Assembly: GCF_900096945.1 (NCBI RefSeq)
Contig: NZ_FMKA01000006.1
Span: 62,001-126,000, forward strand
Length of the DNA: 64,000 bases
Reading direction: 5' to 3'
Source of the DNA: Anaerobium acetethylicum
GTDB lineage: Bacteria > Bacillota > Clostridia > Lachnospirales > Lachnospiraceae
Shown: piece by piece, positions 17,197 through 26,222 of the stretch
Layout of the letters: every line of letters begins with the position of its first letter
Position numbering within the stretch: position 1 is the first letter of the stretch
The notes under the pieces: model-generated
The model's input: only the letters and a program-made list of their open reading frames with translations
The model's database searches: none
Told to the model about the DNA's origin: nothing
Translations under genes and position numbers: made by a program

Positions 17197-17320
17197 AGGG
17201 GAATTTGTCCCCTGACTAGGAAGCAGAATGGATGGATATCCAATCTGCGTATCTAGCCATGCTCAGGGTATTAGCACTGGGCAAGAGAGCCATGATAATT
17301 TTAACTAAACACGGATAAGG
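17197..17320 (+). other. Probable oriT/regulatory region before the mobilisation genes
   Basis: AGGGGA/TCCCCT forms a hairpin at 17197-17213. GCAGAATGGAT (17223-17233) and ATCCAATCTGC (17238-17248) form an 11-bp imperfect inverted repeat with a four-base spacer. A direct repeat AGCCATG follows at about 17255 and 17289, flanking GGTATTAGCACTGGGC. Inverted repeats just upstream of mobC and relaxase genes are the classic setting for an origin of transfer. The nic site cannot be named from sequence alone. Confidence 0.4.
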
Positions 17321-17336
17321 AGGTGTACTTGTAGCG

Positions 17337-17882
17337 ATGGACAGAGAAGATTTACAAGGAACAAAACCAGTAGAATTATCTACAGTAGAATCACTACTAG
17401 AATTCCAAAGGAACTTTGAGACAGGATTTCATTTTACAGATAAAGAGGCAGAGATTATTATTGATTACTTTGAAGGCCATGATTATGTGCTTGGTCATGT
17501 GGAGGGTGTTCATTTTAGAGGAGACTTAGCTGACAAAAAAGAGGAGACTGTTTGGGAAGAATATTCAATGGATGATGTTATTGATCTTGTATGTGAATGG
17601 AATTATGAGTTTATCTTGGATATTGATGCCGAAAGGCAAAATGCTAGGGATATGATTGAATTTGGAAACATGCAGAGCCGCTATGACAACTTGAAATCGG
17701 AAGAACAGGTGCTTGATAAGCTATTTGATCAGACGAAGTATGGAAAACAAGTAGAAGAGTTAGCGGTGAAACTTGCGGATGAATTGATTACTAATTTGTC
17801 ACAAGGGAAGGACATTAGCGATACAGTACAAAATATTACGACTGCATTTCCAAAGCAGGAAGTAAGTGCGAGAGCGAGGTGA
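17337..17882 (+). CDS. ICE protein of unknown function upstream of mobC
   Basis: 181 residues, very acidic and mostly helical. Recognisable stretches are FHFTDKEAEIIIDYFEGHDY (residues 32-51) and YSMDDVIDLVCEWNYEFILD (about 76-95). No catalytic motif is seen. AAGGAGGTG lies 15-20 bases before ATG 17337, a somewhat long spacing. It ends 4 bases before mobC, so it belongs to the mobilisation operon and may be an accessory relaxosome factor. That role is inferred from position only. Confidence 0.6.
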   Translation: MDREDLQGTKPVELSTVESLLEFQRNFETGFHFTDKEAEIIIDYFEGHDYVLGHVEGVHFRGDLADKKEETVWEEYSMDDVIDLVCEWNYEFILDIDAERQNARDMIEFGNMQSRYDNLKSEEQVLDKLFDQTKYGKQVEELAVKLADELITNLSQGKDISDTVQNITTAFPKQEVSARAR

Positions 17883-17886
17883 TTAG

Positions 17887-18216
17887 ATGGCGGGAAGACA
17901 GCACAGCATTGATAAGCTGCTTAGACTGACTCCAGAGGAAGCAAAGGTGTTAGCGATAAAGGCAAAAGAGGCAGGTATGTCTGAGTCCGCTTATCTTAGA
18001 CTTCTTATTGACCAGAAACCAAATGATTATCCAGAAATACGCAAGATGCTAAAGGAATTGATTAATGAGGTCAATCGAATTGGTGTGAATATTAACCAGA
18101 TTACTTACAATAACAATACGGAACTTTACTCAAAGGAAGATAAAGATAGCTTAACAGCGTATATGCGAAAGCTGAATTTGGAGGTTAAAAAGGTGGTGGA
18201 GCAGATTGGCAATTAG
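17887..18216 (+). CDS. mobC: Relaxosome accessory protein MobC
   Basis: 109 residues. An N-terminal ribbon-helix-helix-like segment (RLTPEEAKVLAIKAKEAGMS, then ESAYLRLLI) precedes the MobC signature EIRKMLKELINEVNRIGVN with INQI and a C-terminal helix. MobC helps the relaxase open DNA at oriT. The gene overlaps the relaxase start by 11 bases, the usual mobC-mobA arrangement. A GAGGTGATTAG site precedes ATG 17887. Confidence 0.88.
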   Translation: MAGRQHSIDKLLRLTPEEAKVLAIKAKEAGMSESAYLRLLIDQKPNDYPEIRKMLKELINEVNRIGVNINQITYNNNTELYSKEDKDSLTAYMRKLNLEVKKVVEQIGN

Positions 18217-19657
18217 CAAGATACTATATATGAAAGACTGTGGTTCTGGTTTTCATGGCAGACATTTAAAGACAGCACTTGAGTATGTTATGAATCCAGA
18301 GAAAACACGGGATGGAAGGCTGATTGGAGGAATCAACTGCCAGCCAGACAATGCTTTTGAACAAATGAAAGCAACAAAAAGAAAGTTTGGAAAGATTGAT
18401 AAGCGTCAGGGTTATCATATTATTTTATCTTTTAAGGAAGGTGAAATTGATTCTGATAAAGCTTATGAAATAACCAGACGATTTGTGGAAGAATACTTGG
18501 GCAAAGAGTATGAGGCAGTGTTCTGTGTTCACGATAACACGGACCATATTCATTCTCATACAGTATTTAACAGTGTTAGCTTTGTAGATGGGAAAAAGTA
18601 TCGTTATGAAAAAGGGGACTGGGCTAAAGAAATACAGCCTATAACCAATCGCTTATGTGAGGAATTTGGCTTATCTACGATTGATATTGAAACAGATAAG
18701 AATGAAAAGCACGAATACTATCATGAATGGAATGAGTATCGAGATGGTAAATTCGTGTGGTCAGATATGATAGTAAGAGATTTAGATGCATGTATTTTGC
18801 AGGCTGGTGATTTTGAACAGTTTTTAGAATTGCTTCATGATAAAGGGTATGAAGTGAAGCAAGGAAAATATCTTGCCGTAAAGCCACCGGGGATGAATCG
18901 TTTTAAGCGATGCAAGACACTCGGCGAGAATTATTCGGAGGAGAGGATTCGTGAAAGAATACCCACCGAAGATTTAGCTTTCTATCAAGCTATGAAACAA
19001 GAGATACAGCCAGAAATTGTGAAGTGCTATGTGAGACGGTATCGCAGAGCAAAGATGTCTGGTATTCAGAAAAGATATTATGCGAAGCTATATCGAATCG
19101 GAAAACTAAAGAAAAAACCTTATAGTCAGGCTTGGAAATATAAGAATGACATAAAAAAAATGCAGAAGTTACAACAGCAGTATTTGTTTTTAGTAAGGCA
19201 TAATGTTCATAATGTAGTAGAACTAGCAGCAACAGTTGATAATTTGACTGGTAAGAAGAAGGAGGCATCCACAGAAAAAAGCAGAGTATATCGTTCTAGA
19301 GAAAAGTGTAAAACGATTTTTGCGATTGCTGATGATTTAGAGGAGTTAAAAACAGCGGAAAATAGTTATCTGAATGGGGATAAGTTCTTTGAGGAAGAGC
19401 ATAATCAGTGGATAAATCTAATGAGTCAGTTACAACAAGAGGGATATTCCTTAGAAGAGGTGGAGCAGCTTAAAGAGTATTACAGGGAACAGTATTCGAT
19501 TGTCAGTAGCAAGGAGAAAGTAGTATTTAAAGAACTTAATCTTGGAAAGTCGATAGTGAAAGATATGATTTCTGATAACGAGGATAGAACTATGATTGAG
19601 GATAATACAAAGAACAAAATAACAGAAAGAACTAAGCAGAAGCAGCCAATTCGTTAG
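18206..19657 (+). CDS. MobA/VirD2-family relaxase
   Basis: 483 residues. The relaxase/mobilisation nuclease domain occupies about residues 1-230, with the three-histidine metal motif in HDNTDHIHSHTVFNSV (His114, 116 and 118) and Tyr8 near the N-terminus as the likely nucleophile. It nicks oriT, stays covalently attached to the 5' end and pilots the strand into the recipient. The C-terminal half is basic and coiled. It begins at TTG 18206 inside mobC with AAAAAGGTGGTGGAG upstream, so it is translationally coupled. A terminator overlaps its 3' end. Confidence 0.92.
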   Translation: MAISKILYMKDCGSGFHGRHLKTALEYVMNPEKTRDGRLIGGINCQPDNAFEQMKATKRKFGKIDKRQGYHIILSFKEGEIDSDKAYEITRRFVEEYLGKEYEAVFCVHDNTDHIHSHTVFNSVSFVDGKKYRYEKGDWAKEIQPITNRLCEEFGLSTIDIETDKNEKHEYYHEWNEYRDGKFVWSDMIVRDLDACILQAGDFEQFLELLHDKGYEVKQGKYLAVKPPGMNRFKRCKTLGENYSEERIRERIPTEDLAFYQAMKQEIQPEIVKCYVRRYRRAKMSGIQKRYYAKLYRIGKLKKKPYSQAWKYKNDIKKMQKLQQQYLFLVRHNVHNVVELAATVDNLTGKKKEASTEKSRVYRSREKCKTIFAIADDLEELKTAENSYLNGDKFFEEEHNQWINLMSQLQQEGYSLEEVEQLKEYYREQYSIVSSKEKVVFKELNLGKSIVKDMISDNEDRTMIEDNTKNKITERTKQKQPIR

Positions 19658-19668
19658 GCTGTTTTTTT
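19641..19668 (+). terminator. Terminator overlapping the relaxase 3' end
   Basis: CAGCC (19643-19647) pairs with GGCTG (19657-19661), followed by an eight-base T run. It lies across the stop codon and would reduce transcription from the mob genes into the next operon, whose AAGGAGG follows at once. Confidence 0.7.
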
Positions 19669-19687
19669 AGTTGAAGGAGGTTTTAGA

Positions 19688-20872
19688 ATGGACAACATTA
19701 GGAGAGGTAACATACTTAAAGAAATCAAAAATGCAAACCGTTTTGAAGATGATGTGTATCTTCTTGTTGAAGAGGATTTGACTTTTGGACTTGAAAAGGA
19801 TCAGATTGATTTGTATTTGAAAAAGAACTTCAAGCTATCTCAAATGAAGGTGTTATCTAGTTATTTGAGAAAGGGAATAGATGTGGAATTTGTGGAACTG
19901 GTTGCAAATCATCCAGAATTGACAGGATATCAGGTGCAGGTTGCTTTGGATTTCTTTCAAAAGGGTGTTCCCATAGCAACAATAGAAAGCTCGGTTGGAA
20001 ATAAAAGTAATGTTGCTGAAATGAAGGAATTATTTCAGTCGGTGTTAGAAAAGGCAAAAGCAGCCAGGGTAGGAGCAGAGGATGCTCCTGCATATGTAAA
20101 GGAAATGATGGAGCAAATGGCAGCATCTATTGAGAAGATTCAGTATCAGGAGCAACGCTATGATGAACTGAATAAGAAGCTGACAATCTTTGAAAGCACT
20201 AAGCGAGATGAGGAAGTCAGAGATAATCTGCTACAGAAGTACAACGATGCGGAGTCGTTGCTTAATTCACAGCAGAACAAGTTAAATCAAGCAGATTCTA
20301 CGATAGCAAGACTTCGTGAACAAATCACGGATAAAGAAAAGGAGATGAAAAGAATGCAGACACGCATAGATACTTTAGAGGATAAACTGCTTGCAAGAGC
20401 AGATAAGCCAGAAAAAGATACACCAGTTGTCGCAAAAAAAGCGATAGCAGACAGCGAACCAGAGGATACAACTGTAAAAGAGGAAAAACAGGCTGCATCT
20501 AATATCACAGCTCCAATTCCAGAAATGTTTACAGGTAGCAATGCAATCCCAGTTTATTATCAGATGCCAGTAGTTGATGCTCAGGGAAGAATGGTGCAGA
20601 GAGTTCCAGTAGAGAAAATTATTAGAAAAAGTGAAACAGGTGTTGCTGCACTGATCGGAAGGCTTGGTTTTAAGAAAAAGAGCAGACAGGATATTGTGAA
20701 ACTTGTTGCATCGGGAGATTTAGTTCCAGCACAGCTTATCCAGATAAAGACTGGTATGGAACGAGGACTTACTGAGGGGCAGCTTGTAGAACTAATTAAC
20801 AACAATGTATCAGCAGAAAAGATGAAGGAAATCATTGAAATTGCTGTACTTGAAAACAGTATGGATTATTAG
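19688..20872 (+). CDS. Coiled-coil ICE protein of unknown function
   Basis: 394 residues. The N-terminus (about 1-120) is an all-helical repeat-like region (FELTGYQVQVALDF-like hydrophobic heptads). Residues about 145-240 form a long coiled coil (QEQRYDELNKKLTIFESTKR, then EKEMKRMQTRIDTLEDKLLA). A proline/acid linker follows, then a conserved C-terminal domain (RKSETGVAALIGRLGFKKKS, then GMERGLTEGQLVELINNNVS). Sitting between the relaxase and PcfB, it may organise the relaxosome. I do not recognise a named family, so that role is a guess from context. Confidence 0.65.
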   Translation: MDNIRRGNILKEIKNANRFEDDVYLLVEEDLTFGLEKDQIDLYLKKNFKLSQMKVLSSYLRKGIDVEFVELVANHPELTGYQVQVALDFFQKGVPIATIESSVGNKSNVAEMKELFQSVLEKAKAARVGAEDAPAYVKEMMEQMAASIEKIQYQEQRYDELNKKLTIFESTKRDEEVRDNLLQKYNDAESLLNSQQNKLNQADSTIARLREQITDKEKEMKRMQTRIDTLEDKLLARADKPEKDTPVVAKKAIADSEPEDTTVKEEKQAASNITAPIPEMFTGSNAIPVYYQMPVVDAQGRMVQRVPVEKIIRKSETGVAALIGRLGFKKKSRQDIVKLVASGDLVPAQLIQIKTGMERGLTEGQLVELINNNVSAEKMKEIIEIAVLENSMDY

Positions 20873-20881
20873 GAGGATACT

Positions 20882-21364
20882 ATGGGATTATTGATGATAA
20901 GCGAAACCATAAATGATATATGTAAGGTATCACATTCATTTTCTAATGAAGAAAAGGAATTTATCGTGCAGTTTGCTTTCAAGACTTCGGACAAAGAACT
21001 TACAAATAAGTTGATTGATGAACTGGTAGAATCGGTGGATGAAACGGATTCCATACGCATTATGGAGAAATATTCTGTGATGTATGATGTGAAGCCAACT
21101 TGGGTAAGCCAGATTGAGAATTTGTTAGTTTCTATTGAGATGTATCGTATCCAGGAGCAAAAAGCGATAACAAGACTTTCGGAAGTATTGGGTGCGTATG
21201 GAATTGATGTATCTGAAGATGAGGTAAGAACGGCAGATTCTGAAAGTATCAAGGCAAAGATTGCTGAAAGTCAGAGAGAAACAGAGGAACAGGAGGAAGA
21301 AGAAGCAGACAAAAAGTCTGTTGAATCTGAACCGAGATGCACATTGAGAGAACCAGTATTGTAG
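20882..21364 (+). CDS. ICE transfer-region protein of unknown function
   Basis: 160 residues, acidic, ending in a Glu/Asp/Lys-rich tail (ETEEQEEEEADKKSVESEPR). The first about 120 residues are helical with a hydrophobic core (FIVQFAFKTSDKELTNKLID). The start follows AGGAGGATACT by 5 bases and the gene is 9 bases after the previous stop. Position in the tra operon suggests an accessory coupling role. No motif gives a function. Confidence 0.6.
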   Translation: MGLLMISETINDICKVSHSFSNEEKEFIVQFAFKTSDKELTNKLIDELVESVDETDSIRIMEKYSVMYDVKPTWVSQIENLLVSIEMYRIQEQKAITRLSEVLGAYGIDVSEDEVRTADSESIKAKIAESQRETEEQEEEEADKKSVESEPRCTLREPVL

Positions 21365-21376
21365 GAGGGATGACAG

Positions 21377-22534
21377 ATGGCAGAAGAAATTCAAGAGGCG
21401 GTACAGATTATCCGTGTCGCATATGATGGTGTAGAGATTGCTATGAAAGTAGGCAGTGGTGGTATTAGCGCCATGCAGAAAGCAATTGATGTCTTAAAGG
21501 GACTTCTCGATTATGAGAAATCTTTAGGAAAAACATCAATGAGAAAGTTATTGATGAAGGGTGGAGATTTGCAGGTATTGCAGTTTGAAACCAAAGATAT
21601 GAAAAAAGTTCAAAAACTGGCTAAGAAATATGGGATTCTATATTCTGTATTACCGGATTTGAATCATAAGGATGGTATGAGCGAGGTTATTTTCCACACG
21701 GAAGCAGTTCCTAGAGTAAATATGATCCTTCAGAAACTCAGTTCAGGACGTATTGCCACCTTTGATGATTACTTGAAAAACGGGGATGAAAAGCAGCTGG
21801 GAAAGTTGATGGATTTTCTTAAGAATCAAAAAATGGGAAACGACATGGTCCACAGTGAGGATGGAGTGAAAGTAAGTACTGTTATGGATGGTCTAATTGA
21901 AAAAGTTGGATTATTTGCGATGGGCAAACAGAGTATCAGTGTGGACAGTGTAAAGGAGAATTTCAGTATTGATAATTCTCAGGCAGAAAGTGTTATTAAG
22001 CAGCTTGAAACCATTGGTGTTCTTGGTACAAAGAATGCTTCTGGTGAGCATAAGGTCATTATGGACAAGGAAGCGTTCTTAAATCGAGTGAGAGGATATC
22101 AGTGCCTTGCCGAAAGAATGAGAGCAGTTTCTGCTTCTAAGAATATGAACTTATCCGATGTCACAATCAGCAAGAATCTTATTGTTGAGGAAAATGAACA
22201 TGCAGTAAAAACCAGAGTACCAGGCACTTGGGGAGATAACGCAAGATTCGTGTGGCTGAATAAGGAAAACATTATGGAGATTCATAATGGAAAGACAATG
22301 CTTACCTTTATCGACAGCAATAAGAACTATAAGATGTACGATTCACAGAATCGAGTGGTAGAGACGAAGCGAGGGGAAGAACTATATACACATTATGATA
22401 AAGTGGAATCCAATTTGCGTGAGAAGTATGAGCAGACTAAGACAGAAACTAGAGGCGAGCGTGGAAAGGCGGGAGAAACTAAGACTACCACGAAGTCCAC
22501 TACTACGAAGACAACCACAACAAGAAAGAGGTAG
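21377..22534 (+). CDS. pcfB: PcfB family relaxosome protein
   Basis: 385 residues. The first about 160 residues match the PcfB/DUF3801 family: GSGGISAMQKAIDVLKGLLD, then a strand and helix (LQVLQFETKDMKKVQKLAKKYG), then EVIFHTEAVPRVNMILQKL. In pCF10 PcfB interacts with the coupling protein and relaxase substrate. The remainder is an extension with a winged-helix-like stretch and a Lys/Thr-rich tail (TKTTTKSTTTKTTTT). It is followed after 5 bases by the coupling ATPase gene, as in other Gram-positive conjugation systems. Confidence 0.8.
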   Translation: MAEEIQEAVQIIRVAYDGVEIAMKVGSGGISAMQKAIDVLKGLLDYEKSLGKTSMRKLLMKGGDLQVLQFETKDMKKVQKLAKKYGILYSVLPDLNHKDGMSEVIFHTEAVPRVNMILQKLSSGRIATFDDYLKNGDEKQLGKLMDFLKNQKMGNDMVHSEDGVKVSTVMDGLIEKVGLFAMGKQSISVDSVKENFSIDNSQAESVIKQLETIGVLGTKNASGEHKVIMDKEAFLNRVRGYQCLAERMRAVSASKNMNLSDVTISKNLIVEENEHAVKTRVPGTWGDNARFVWLNKENIMEIHNGKTMLTFIDSNKNYKMYDSQNRVVETKRGEELYTHYDKVESNLREKYEQTKTETRGERGKAGETKTTTKSTTTKTTTTRKR

Positions 22535-22539
22535 AGCCT

Positions 22540-24702
22540 ATGCAGACAAGTAAAAAGAAACCATCGGTTCTCTTTCTTCTACTTGGAGCATTAGCAGCAT
22601 GGTATCTTGGATATCTGATAGGTGGAGCATGGGAAGATGGCATAGAGTTTAATGCCTTCCTAAGTAGATTCAATGAAGTATGTGCTGTACCATATGGCAA
22701 TTACTTCAATCAATATACAGTAAAAGCAGTAGCCATTGTGTTGGGAATATACGCAATGGCTATTGTTATGTATTACACCAGTCAAAGAAATATGATGCCG
22801 GGAAAGGAATTTGGTACAGCAAAACTAGAGACACCACAGAGAGTCAATAAGGTTCTTGCAGATAAGGATGAGAATTTCAATCGTATTCTAAGCCAGAATG
22901 TAAGAATGTCACTTGATTTCAGAAGATTGAAACTGAATGGAAACATTTTGATATGTGGTGGTTCTGGTGCTGGTAAAACTTTTTATGAAGTAAAGCCAAA
23001 TCTGATGCAGATGCCTCATAACTGTTCTTTTATCTGCACCGATCCAAAGGGAGAAATCCTTAGAAGTACAGGTGGAATGTTAAAAAAGAACGGGTACAAT
23101 GTGAAAGTTATTAACCTATTGGAGATGGATAAGTCAGACTGTTACAATCCATTTTCCTATATCAGAGAAGAAACAGATGTTGTAAAACTGATTACTAATA
23201 TTATCAGTAATACCACACCAAAAGGTGCTACACCATCTGATCCATTTTGGGAGAAGGCAGAGGGGTTATTTCTTCAGTCCATTTTCTATTATGTTTGGCT
23301 AGAAGAAAAACCGAGTAAGCGTAATTTTGAAACAGTGTTAAAACTGATTGGGGAAGCAGAGGTTGTAGAACAAGGAAAACAGTCGATGCTAGACCAGAGA
23401 ATGTCCTATTTACAAAAAAATTCACCATTAGGTGCAAATCATCCAGCAGTTAAACAGTATAACAAGTGTATGCGTGGTGCAGGAGATACAGTTCGTTCCA
23501 TTATTATCAGTGCAAACTCAAGACTTGCCTTCCTTGAGAATCAGCAGGTATTACGATTGCTATCGAAGGATGAGCTAAACCTTGCAGATATAGGCATTGG
23601 TGTAAATGGAGATGGGGAAACAAAGACAGCTCTATTTTGTGTAATACCAGATTCAGATAAGTCCTATAACTTCATTATCGGTATGCTTTATACGCAGATA
23701 TTTCAGGAATTGTACTATCAGGCAGATTTTAACTGTGGTGGCAGACTTCCAATCCATGTCACCTTTATGTTAGACGAATTTGCGAATGTTGCATTACCAG
23801 ATGATTACTGTTCGCTGCTTTCTACTATGCGAAGCAGGGAAATTTCAAGTATTATCATCATTCAGAACTTTGCACAGCTAAAGGCTTTGTTTAAGGATAC
23901 TTGGGAAACAATCCCCGGCAATTGTGATACTTTTATCTATTTGGGTGGAAACGAACAATCCACTCACAAATATGTGTCAGAACTGCTTGGAAAAAGCACG
24001 ATTGATAAGAAGTCGAGTGGAGAAACTAGAGGCAGACAAGGAAGCTCTTCAAGGAATTTTGATGTGTTAGGAAGAGAGATATTTACTCCTGATGAGGTAA
24101 GAAAGCTGGATAACAAGAAATGTATTATCTTTATCCGTGGTTTTGATCCAATTCTTGATAATAAGTATATTCCTTTCGCACATCCAATGTTCGACCAGAC
24201 ATCAGATGGAAAAGGTGAGCCTTATGTTCATGATGTTAAAGCGAATCAGAATCTGATTGGTCCACCTTTTGAAATTCTGTCTCAAAAGGCAATTGCACAT
24301 TTTGAAAAGATGAAGGAAAAGGGAGAGAATATTTATATTGACGATTTGAAGTATGAGGAATTTATGCTGCTTGGAGAGGTTGAACTGAACCGAAGATTTA
24401 GCAGTCTGGAAGAAAAAGTTCAGAAGAATAAGTTAAATGAGGAGCAGGGAAACGAATTGGAGTATGCAGAGGAAATGACGGAGAATCAAAGAGTTCGTCC
24501 TAAACCTAAAGCAAGAAGGGAAGTTCCAGAATGGGAAGATAAGATTTCAAATCGAATCGTTCATTGGCATTATTCTGATGAACAGATACACGAGATGCAA
24601 CAGGCACTTGAAGCAAAAGTATCAAAAGCATTGGTAATGCAGTATTTTTATCCTGATTATAGTGTGAAAGAAATGCGGGAAGTTTGGTATAGGAACGCTT
24701 AG
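22540..24702 (+). CDS. VirD4/TraG-type coupling ATPase (T4CP)
   Basis: 720 residues. Two N-terminal membrane helices (about 9-30 and 62-80) anchor it. A Walker A motif GGSGAGKTF lies at about 140-148, and a Walker B/DEF motif FMLDEFANVALPDD near 408, followed by MRSREISSIIIIQNFAQLKA. It links the relaxosome to the channel and powers DNA export. The C-terminal about 100 residues are charged and end in a small helical domain with ALVMQYFYPDYSVKEM. The neighbours PcfB upstream and pilin/VirB6 downstream agree with the role. Confidence 0.93.
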   Translation: MQTSKKKPSVLFLLLGALAAWYLGYLIGGAWEDGIEFNAFLSRFNEVCAVPYGNYFNQYTVKAVAIVLGIYAMAIVMYYTSQRNMMPGKEFGTAKLETPQRVNKVLADKDENFNRILSQNVRMSLDFRRLKLNGNILICGGSGAGKTFYEVKPNLMQMPHNCSFICTDPKGEILRSTGGMLKKNGYNVKVINLLEMDKSDCYNPFSYIREETDVVKLITNIISNTTPKGATPSDPFWEKAEGLFLQSIFYYVWLEEKPSKRNFETVLKLIGEAEVVEQGKQSMLDQRMSYLQKNSPLGANHPAVKQYNKCMRGAGDTVRSIIISANSRLAFLENQQVLRLLSKDELNLADIGIGVNGDGETKTALFCVIPDSDKSYNFIIGMLYTQIFQELYYQADFNCGGRLPIHVTFMLDEFANVALPDDYCSLLSTMRSREISSIIIIQNFAQLKALFKDTWETIPGNCDTFIYLGGNEQSTHKYVSELLGKSTIDKKSSGETRGRQGSSSRNFDVLGREIFTPDEVRKLDNKKCIIFIRGFDPILDNKYIPFAHPMFDQTSDGKGEPYVHDVKANQNLIGPPFEILSQKAIAHFEKMKEKGENIYIDDLKYEEFMLLGEVELNRRFSSLEEKVQKNKLNEEQGNELEYAEEMTENQRVRPKPKARREVPEWEDKISNRIVHWHYSDEQIHEMQQALEAKVSKALVMQYFYPDYSVKEMREVWYRNA

Positions 24703-24811
24703 ATATGAAGGAGGTGGTTATCGCAGTAACGCATCAGGAAAAGCCTGATTAACCTAGGTACCAGGAGTAATCCTGTTTTGATAGAAACTAATAACAACGC
24801 AGATATGAGTA

Positions 24812-24866
24812 GATGAATGTTATCTATTCGGTCATTTTAGCCGGATAGATGATGTTCATCTTTTTA
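24812..24866 (+). terminator. Long hairpin terminator before the pilin-like gene
   Basis: GATGAATGTTATCTATTCGG (24812-24831) pairs over nearly its whole length, with wobbles, with CCGGATAGATGATGTTCATC (24841-24860), followed by TTTTTAT. Upstream (24703-24811) there is no gene; ATCAGG/CCTGAT (near 24730) and CAGGAGTAATCCTG (24762-24775, with a GTAA loop) form smaller hairpins. The stretch divides the coupling-protein operon from the channel operon. Confidence 0.75.
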
Positions 24867-24973
24867 TATCCGGCGTGACCTCTGCACCAGACTTTTAAGG
24901 AGATTTTATTATGCGTAAAAAAAGCACAGCAGTAACAGCAAACACATCAAACAAAGTAAACGGAGGTAACACA

Positions 24974-25297
24974 ATGAAAGGATTTTATGGAAATGTTAAA
25001 AAGAAACTGATTCCAACAGTATTTGGAAGTGTAATGGCAGTCAGCCTTATGAGCACACAGTGTTTTGCAGCAGCAACAGGAACATCAGCTGTAACCCAGC
25101 CACTCGATAACTTAAAGACACTTGTAATCGCAGTCATCGGTGCAGTCGGTGTCATTATCTTGGCAAAAAACGTAATGGAGTTCGCTCAGGCATATCAGCA
25201 GCAGGATTCCTCTACTATGAACTCAGCATTAAAGGGAATTGTAGCAGGTGTTATGATGGCAGGTATCTCTACTGTATTAACATTCCTTGGCTTTTAG
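24974..25297 (+). CDS. Maff2 family pilin-like (VirB2/TrbC-type) protein
   Basis: 107 residues from ATG 24974 (GGAGGTAAC upstream), or 128 from ATG 24911, which also has AAGGAG; both are plausible and the shorter one gives a standard signal peptide (KKKLIPTVFGSVMAVSLMST, cleavage after CFA). The mature part has two hydrophobic helices (LKTLVIAVIGAVGVIILAKN, and GIVAGVMMAGISTVLTFLGF), the topology of VirB2-like pilins and Maff2 proteins of ICEs. It probably forms part of the transfer channel or surface pilus. It is followed by the VirB6-like gene. Confidence 0.78.
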   Translation: MKGFYGNVKKKLIPTVFGSVMAVSLMSTQCFAAATGTSAVTQPLDNLKTLVIAVIGAVGVIILAKNVMEFAQAYQQQDSSTMNSALKGIVAGVMMAGISTVLTFLGF

Positions 25298-25317
25298 GAA
25301 TTATGGGAAAAGCAAAT

Positions 25318-25337
25318 GCGGGGCAGTCATGCCTCGC
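25318..25337 (+). promoter_or_regulatory. Short hairpin before the VirB6-like gene
   Basis: GCGGGGCA/TGCCTCGC surrounds a four-base GTCA loop in the 70-base gap. No U-tract follows. It is one of several small hairpins that separate the transfer genes and could stabilise or process the polycistronic message. Confidence 0.4.
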
Positions 25338-25367
25338 AGATATTAAGAAGGAAGGTGAATTACAAGT

Positions 25368-26210
25368 ATGGATATATTCAAACTTGGAGACAAAATATTG
25401 TCTCTATTAGAAATGGTATTCGGCTTTTGGAACAACCAGATTTCACTTGTATTTTCAATGCTTGGACAGTCACCGGTTAACTTTAAGGGCGGAGGTCCCT
25501 GGGCAATTATTGAAGGGATAGAACCAATCTTTGTAGCGGTTGGTTCATCTCTGGTCGTCTTGTTCTTTGTTATCGGTTTCTGTTCGGAGAGTGTGGATGT
25601 AAAAGAGGATATGCGATTTGAAGTAATCTTAAGAATGCTGATTCGAGTGGGACTGGCAGAATGGTTTGTTGCCAATAATGTCACGATTATGAAGGCGTTT
25701 TTTACTTCCATTGGAAATTTGGTTAATCTGCTGACAGCAGGCACAACAACGACACTAAGTATTGATAGTGCACAGGCAGATATTATTAAGAATTTAGGAT
25801 TTGGAGAGAGTCTAGTCATGTTAATTCTGGCAGCATTACTTTCCATTATTATCATTATCTGTGGCTTTTTCATTATTTACACAGTGTATTTCAGATTCTT
25901 AAAGATACTGATTATCGTGCCGATGGGAGCGATAGCGTTTTCTACAATGGGTGGAAACAGAACAGTAAGTCATACCGTAGTATCTTATTGCAAATATTTC
26001 TTATCTGTTGTCTTTGAGGCAGTCACTATGGCACTTGCAATTATTGTGTGTAATGCTTTTGTTAGTGCGGGACTTCCATCTTTTACAGGAAGTTATGCAG
26101 ACTGGGCACAGACGCTCATTTATCTGTGTGAAATGACATTTACGATTGCAATGACAGTTGGAAGTGTTAAGGGAGCGCAGTCACTCACAAGCAAGGCATT
26201 TGGCTTGTAG
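25368..26210 (+). CDS. VirB6/TrbL-like channel protein
   Basis: 280 residues with about six membrane helices (for example VAVGSSLVVLFFVIGF, LVMLILAALLSIIIIICGFF, then FTIAMTVGSVKGAQS at the end). The hydrophobic pattern, the central GGNRTVSHTV loop and the position between the pilin-like and PrgI genes fit the VirB6-type inner-membrane channel component of Gram-positive T4SS. AAGGAAGGTGAATTACAAGT precedes ATG 25368. Confidence 0.82.
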   Translation: MDIFKLGDKILSLLEMVFGFWNNQISLVFSMLGQSPVNFKGGGPWAIIEGIEPIFVAVGSSLVVLFFVIGFCSESVDVKEDMRFEVILRMLIRVGLAEWFVANNVTIMKAFFTSIGNLVNLLTAGTTTTLSIDSAQADIIKNLGFGESLVMLILAALLSIIIIICGFFIIYTVYFRFLKILIIVPMGAIAFSTMGGNRTVSHTVVSYCKYFLSVVFEAVTMALAIIVCNAFVSAGLPSFTGSYADWAQTLIYLCEMTFTIAMTVGSVKGAQSLTSKAFGL

Positions 26211-26222
26211 AAAGGAGCGGCA

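Noticed and set aside
18675-19268. Antisense ORFs within the relaxase gene
   Set aside because: His/Leu-rich shadows with no start signals.
25303-25410. Small ORF starting at ATG 25303 between the pilin and VirB6-like genes
   Set aside because: Runs into the VirB6-like gene out of frame, with a weak ribosome binding site and no peptide features.
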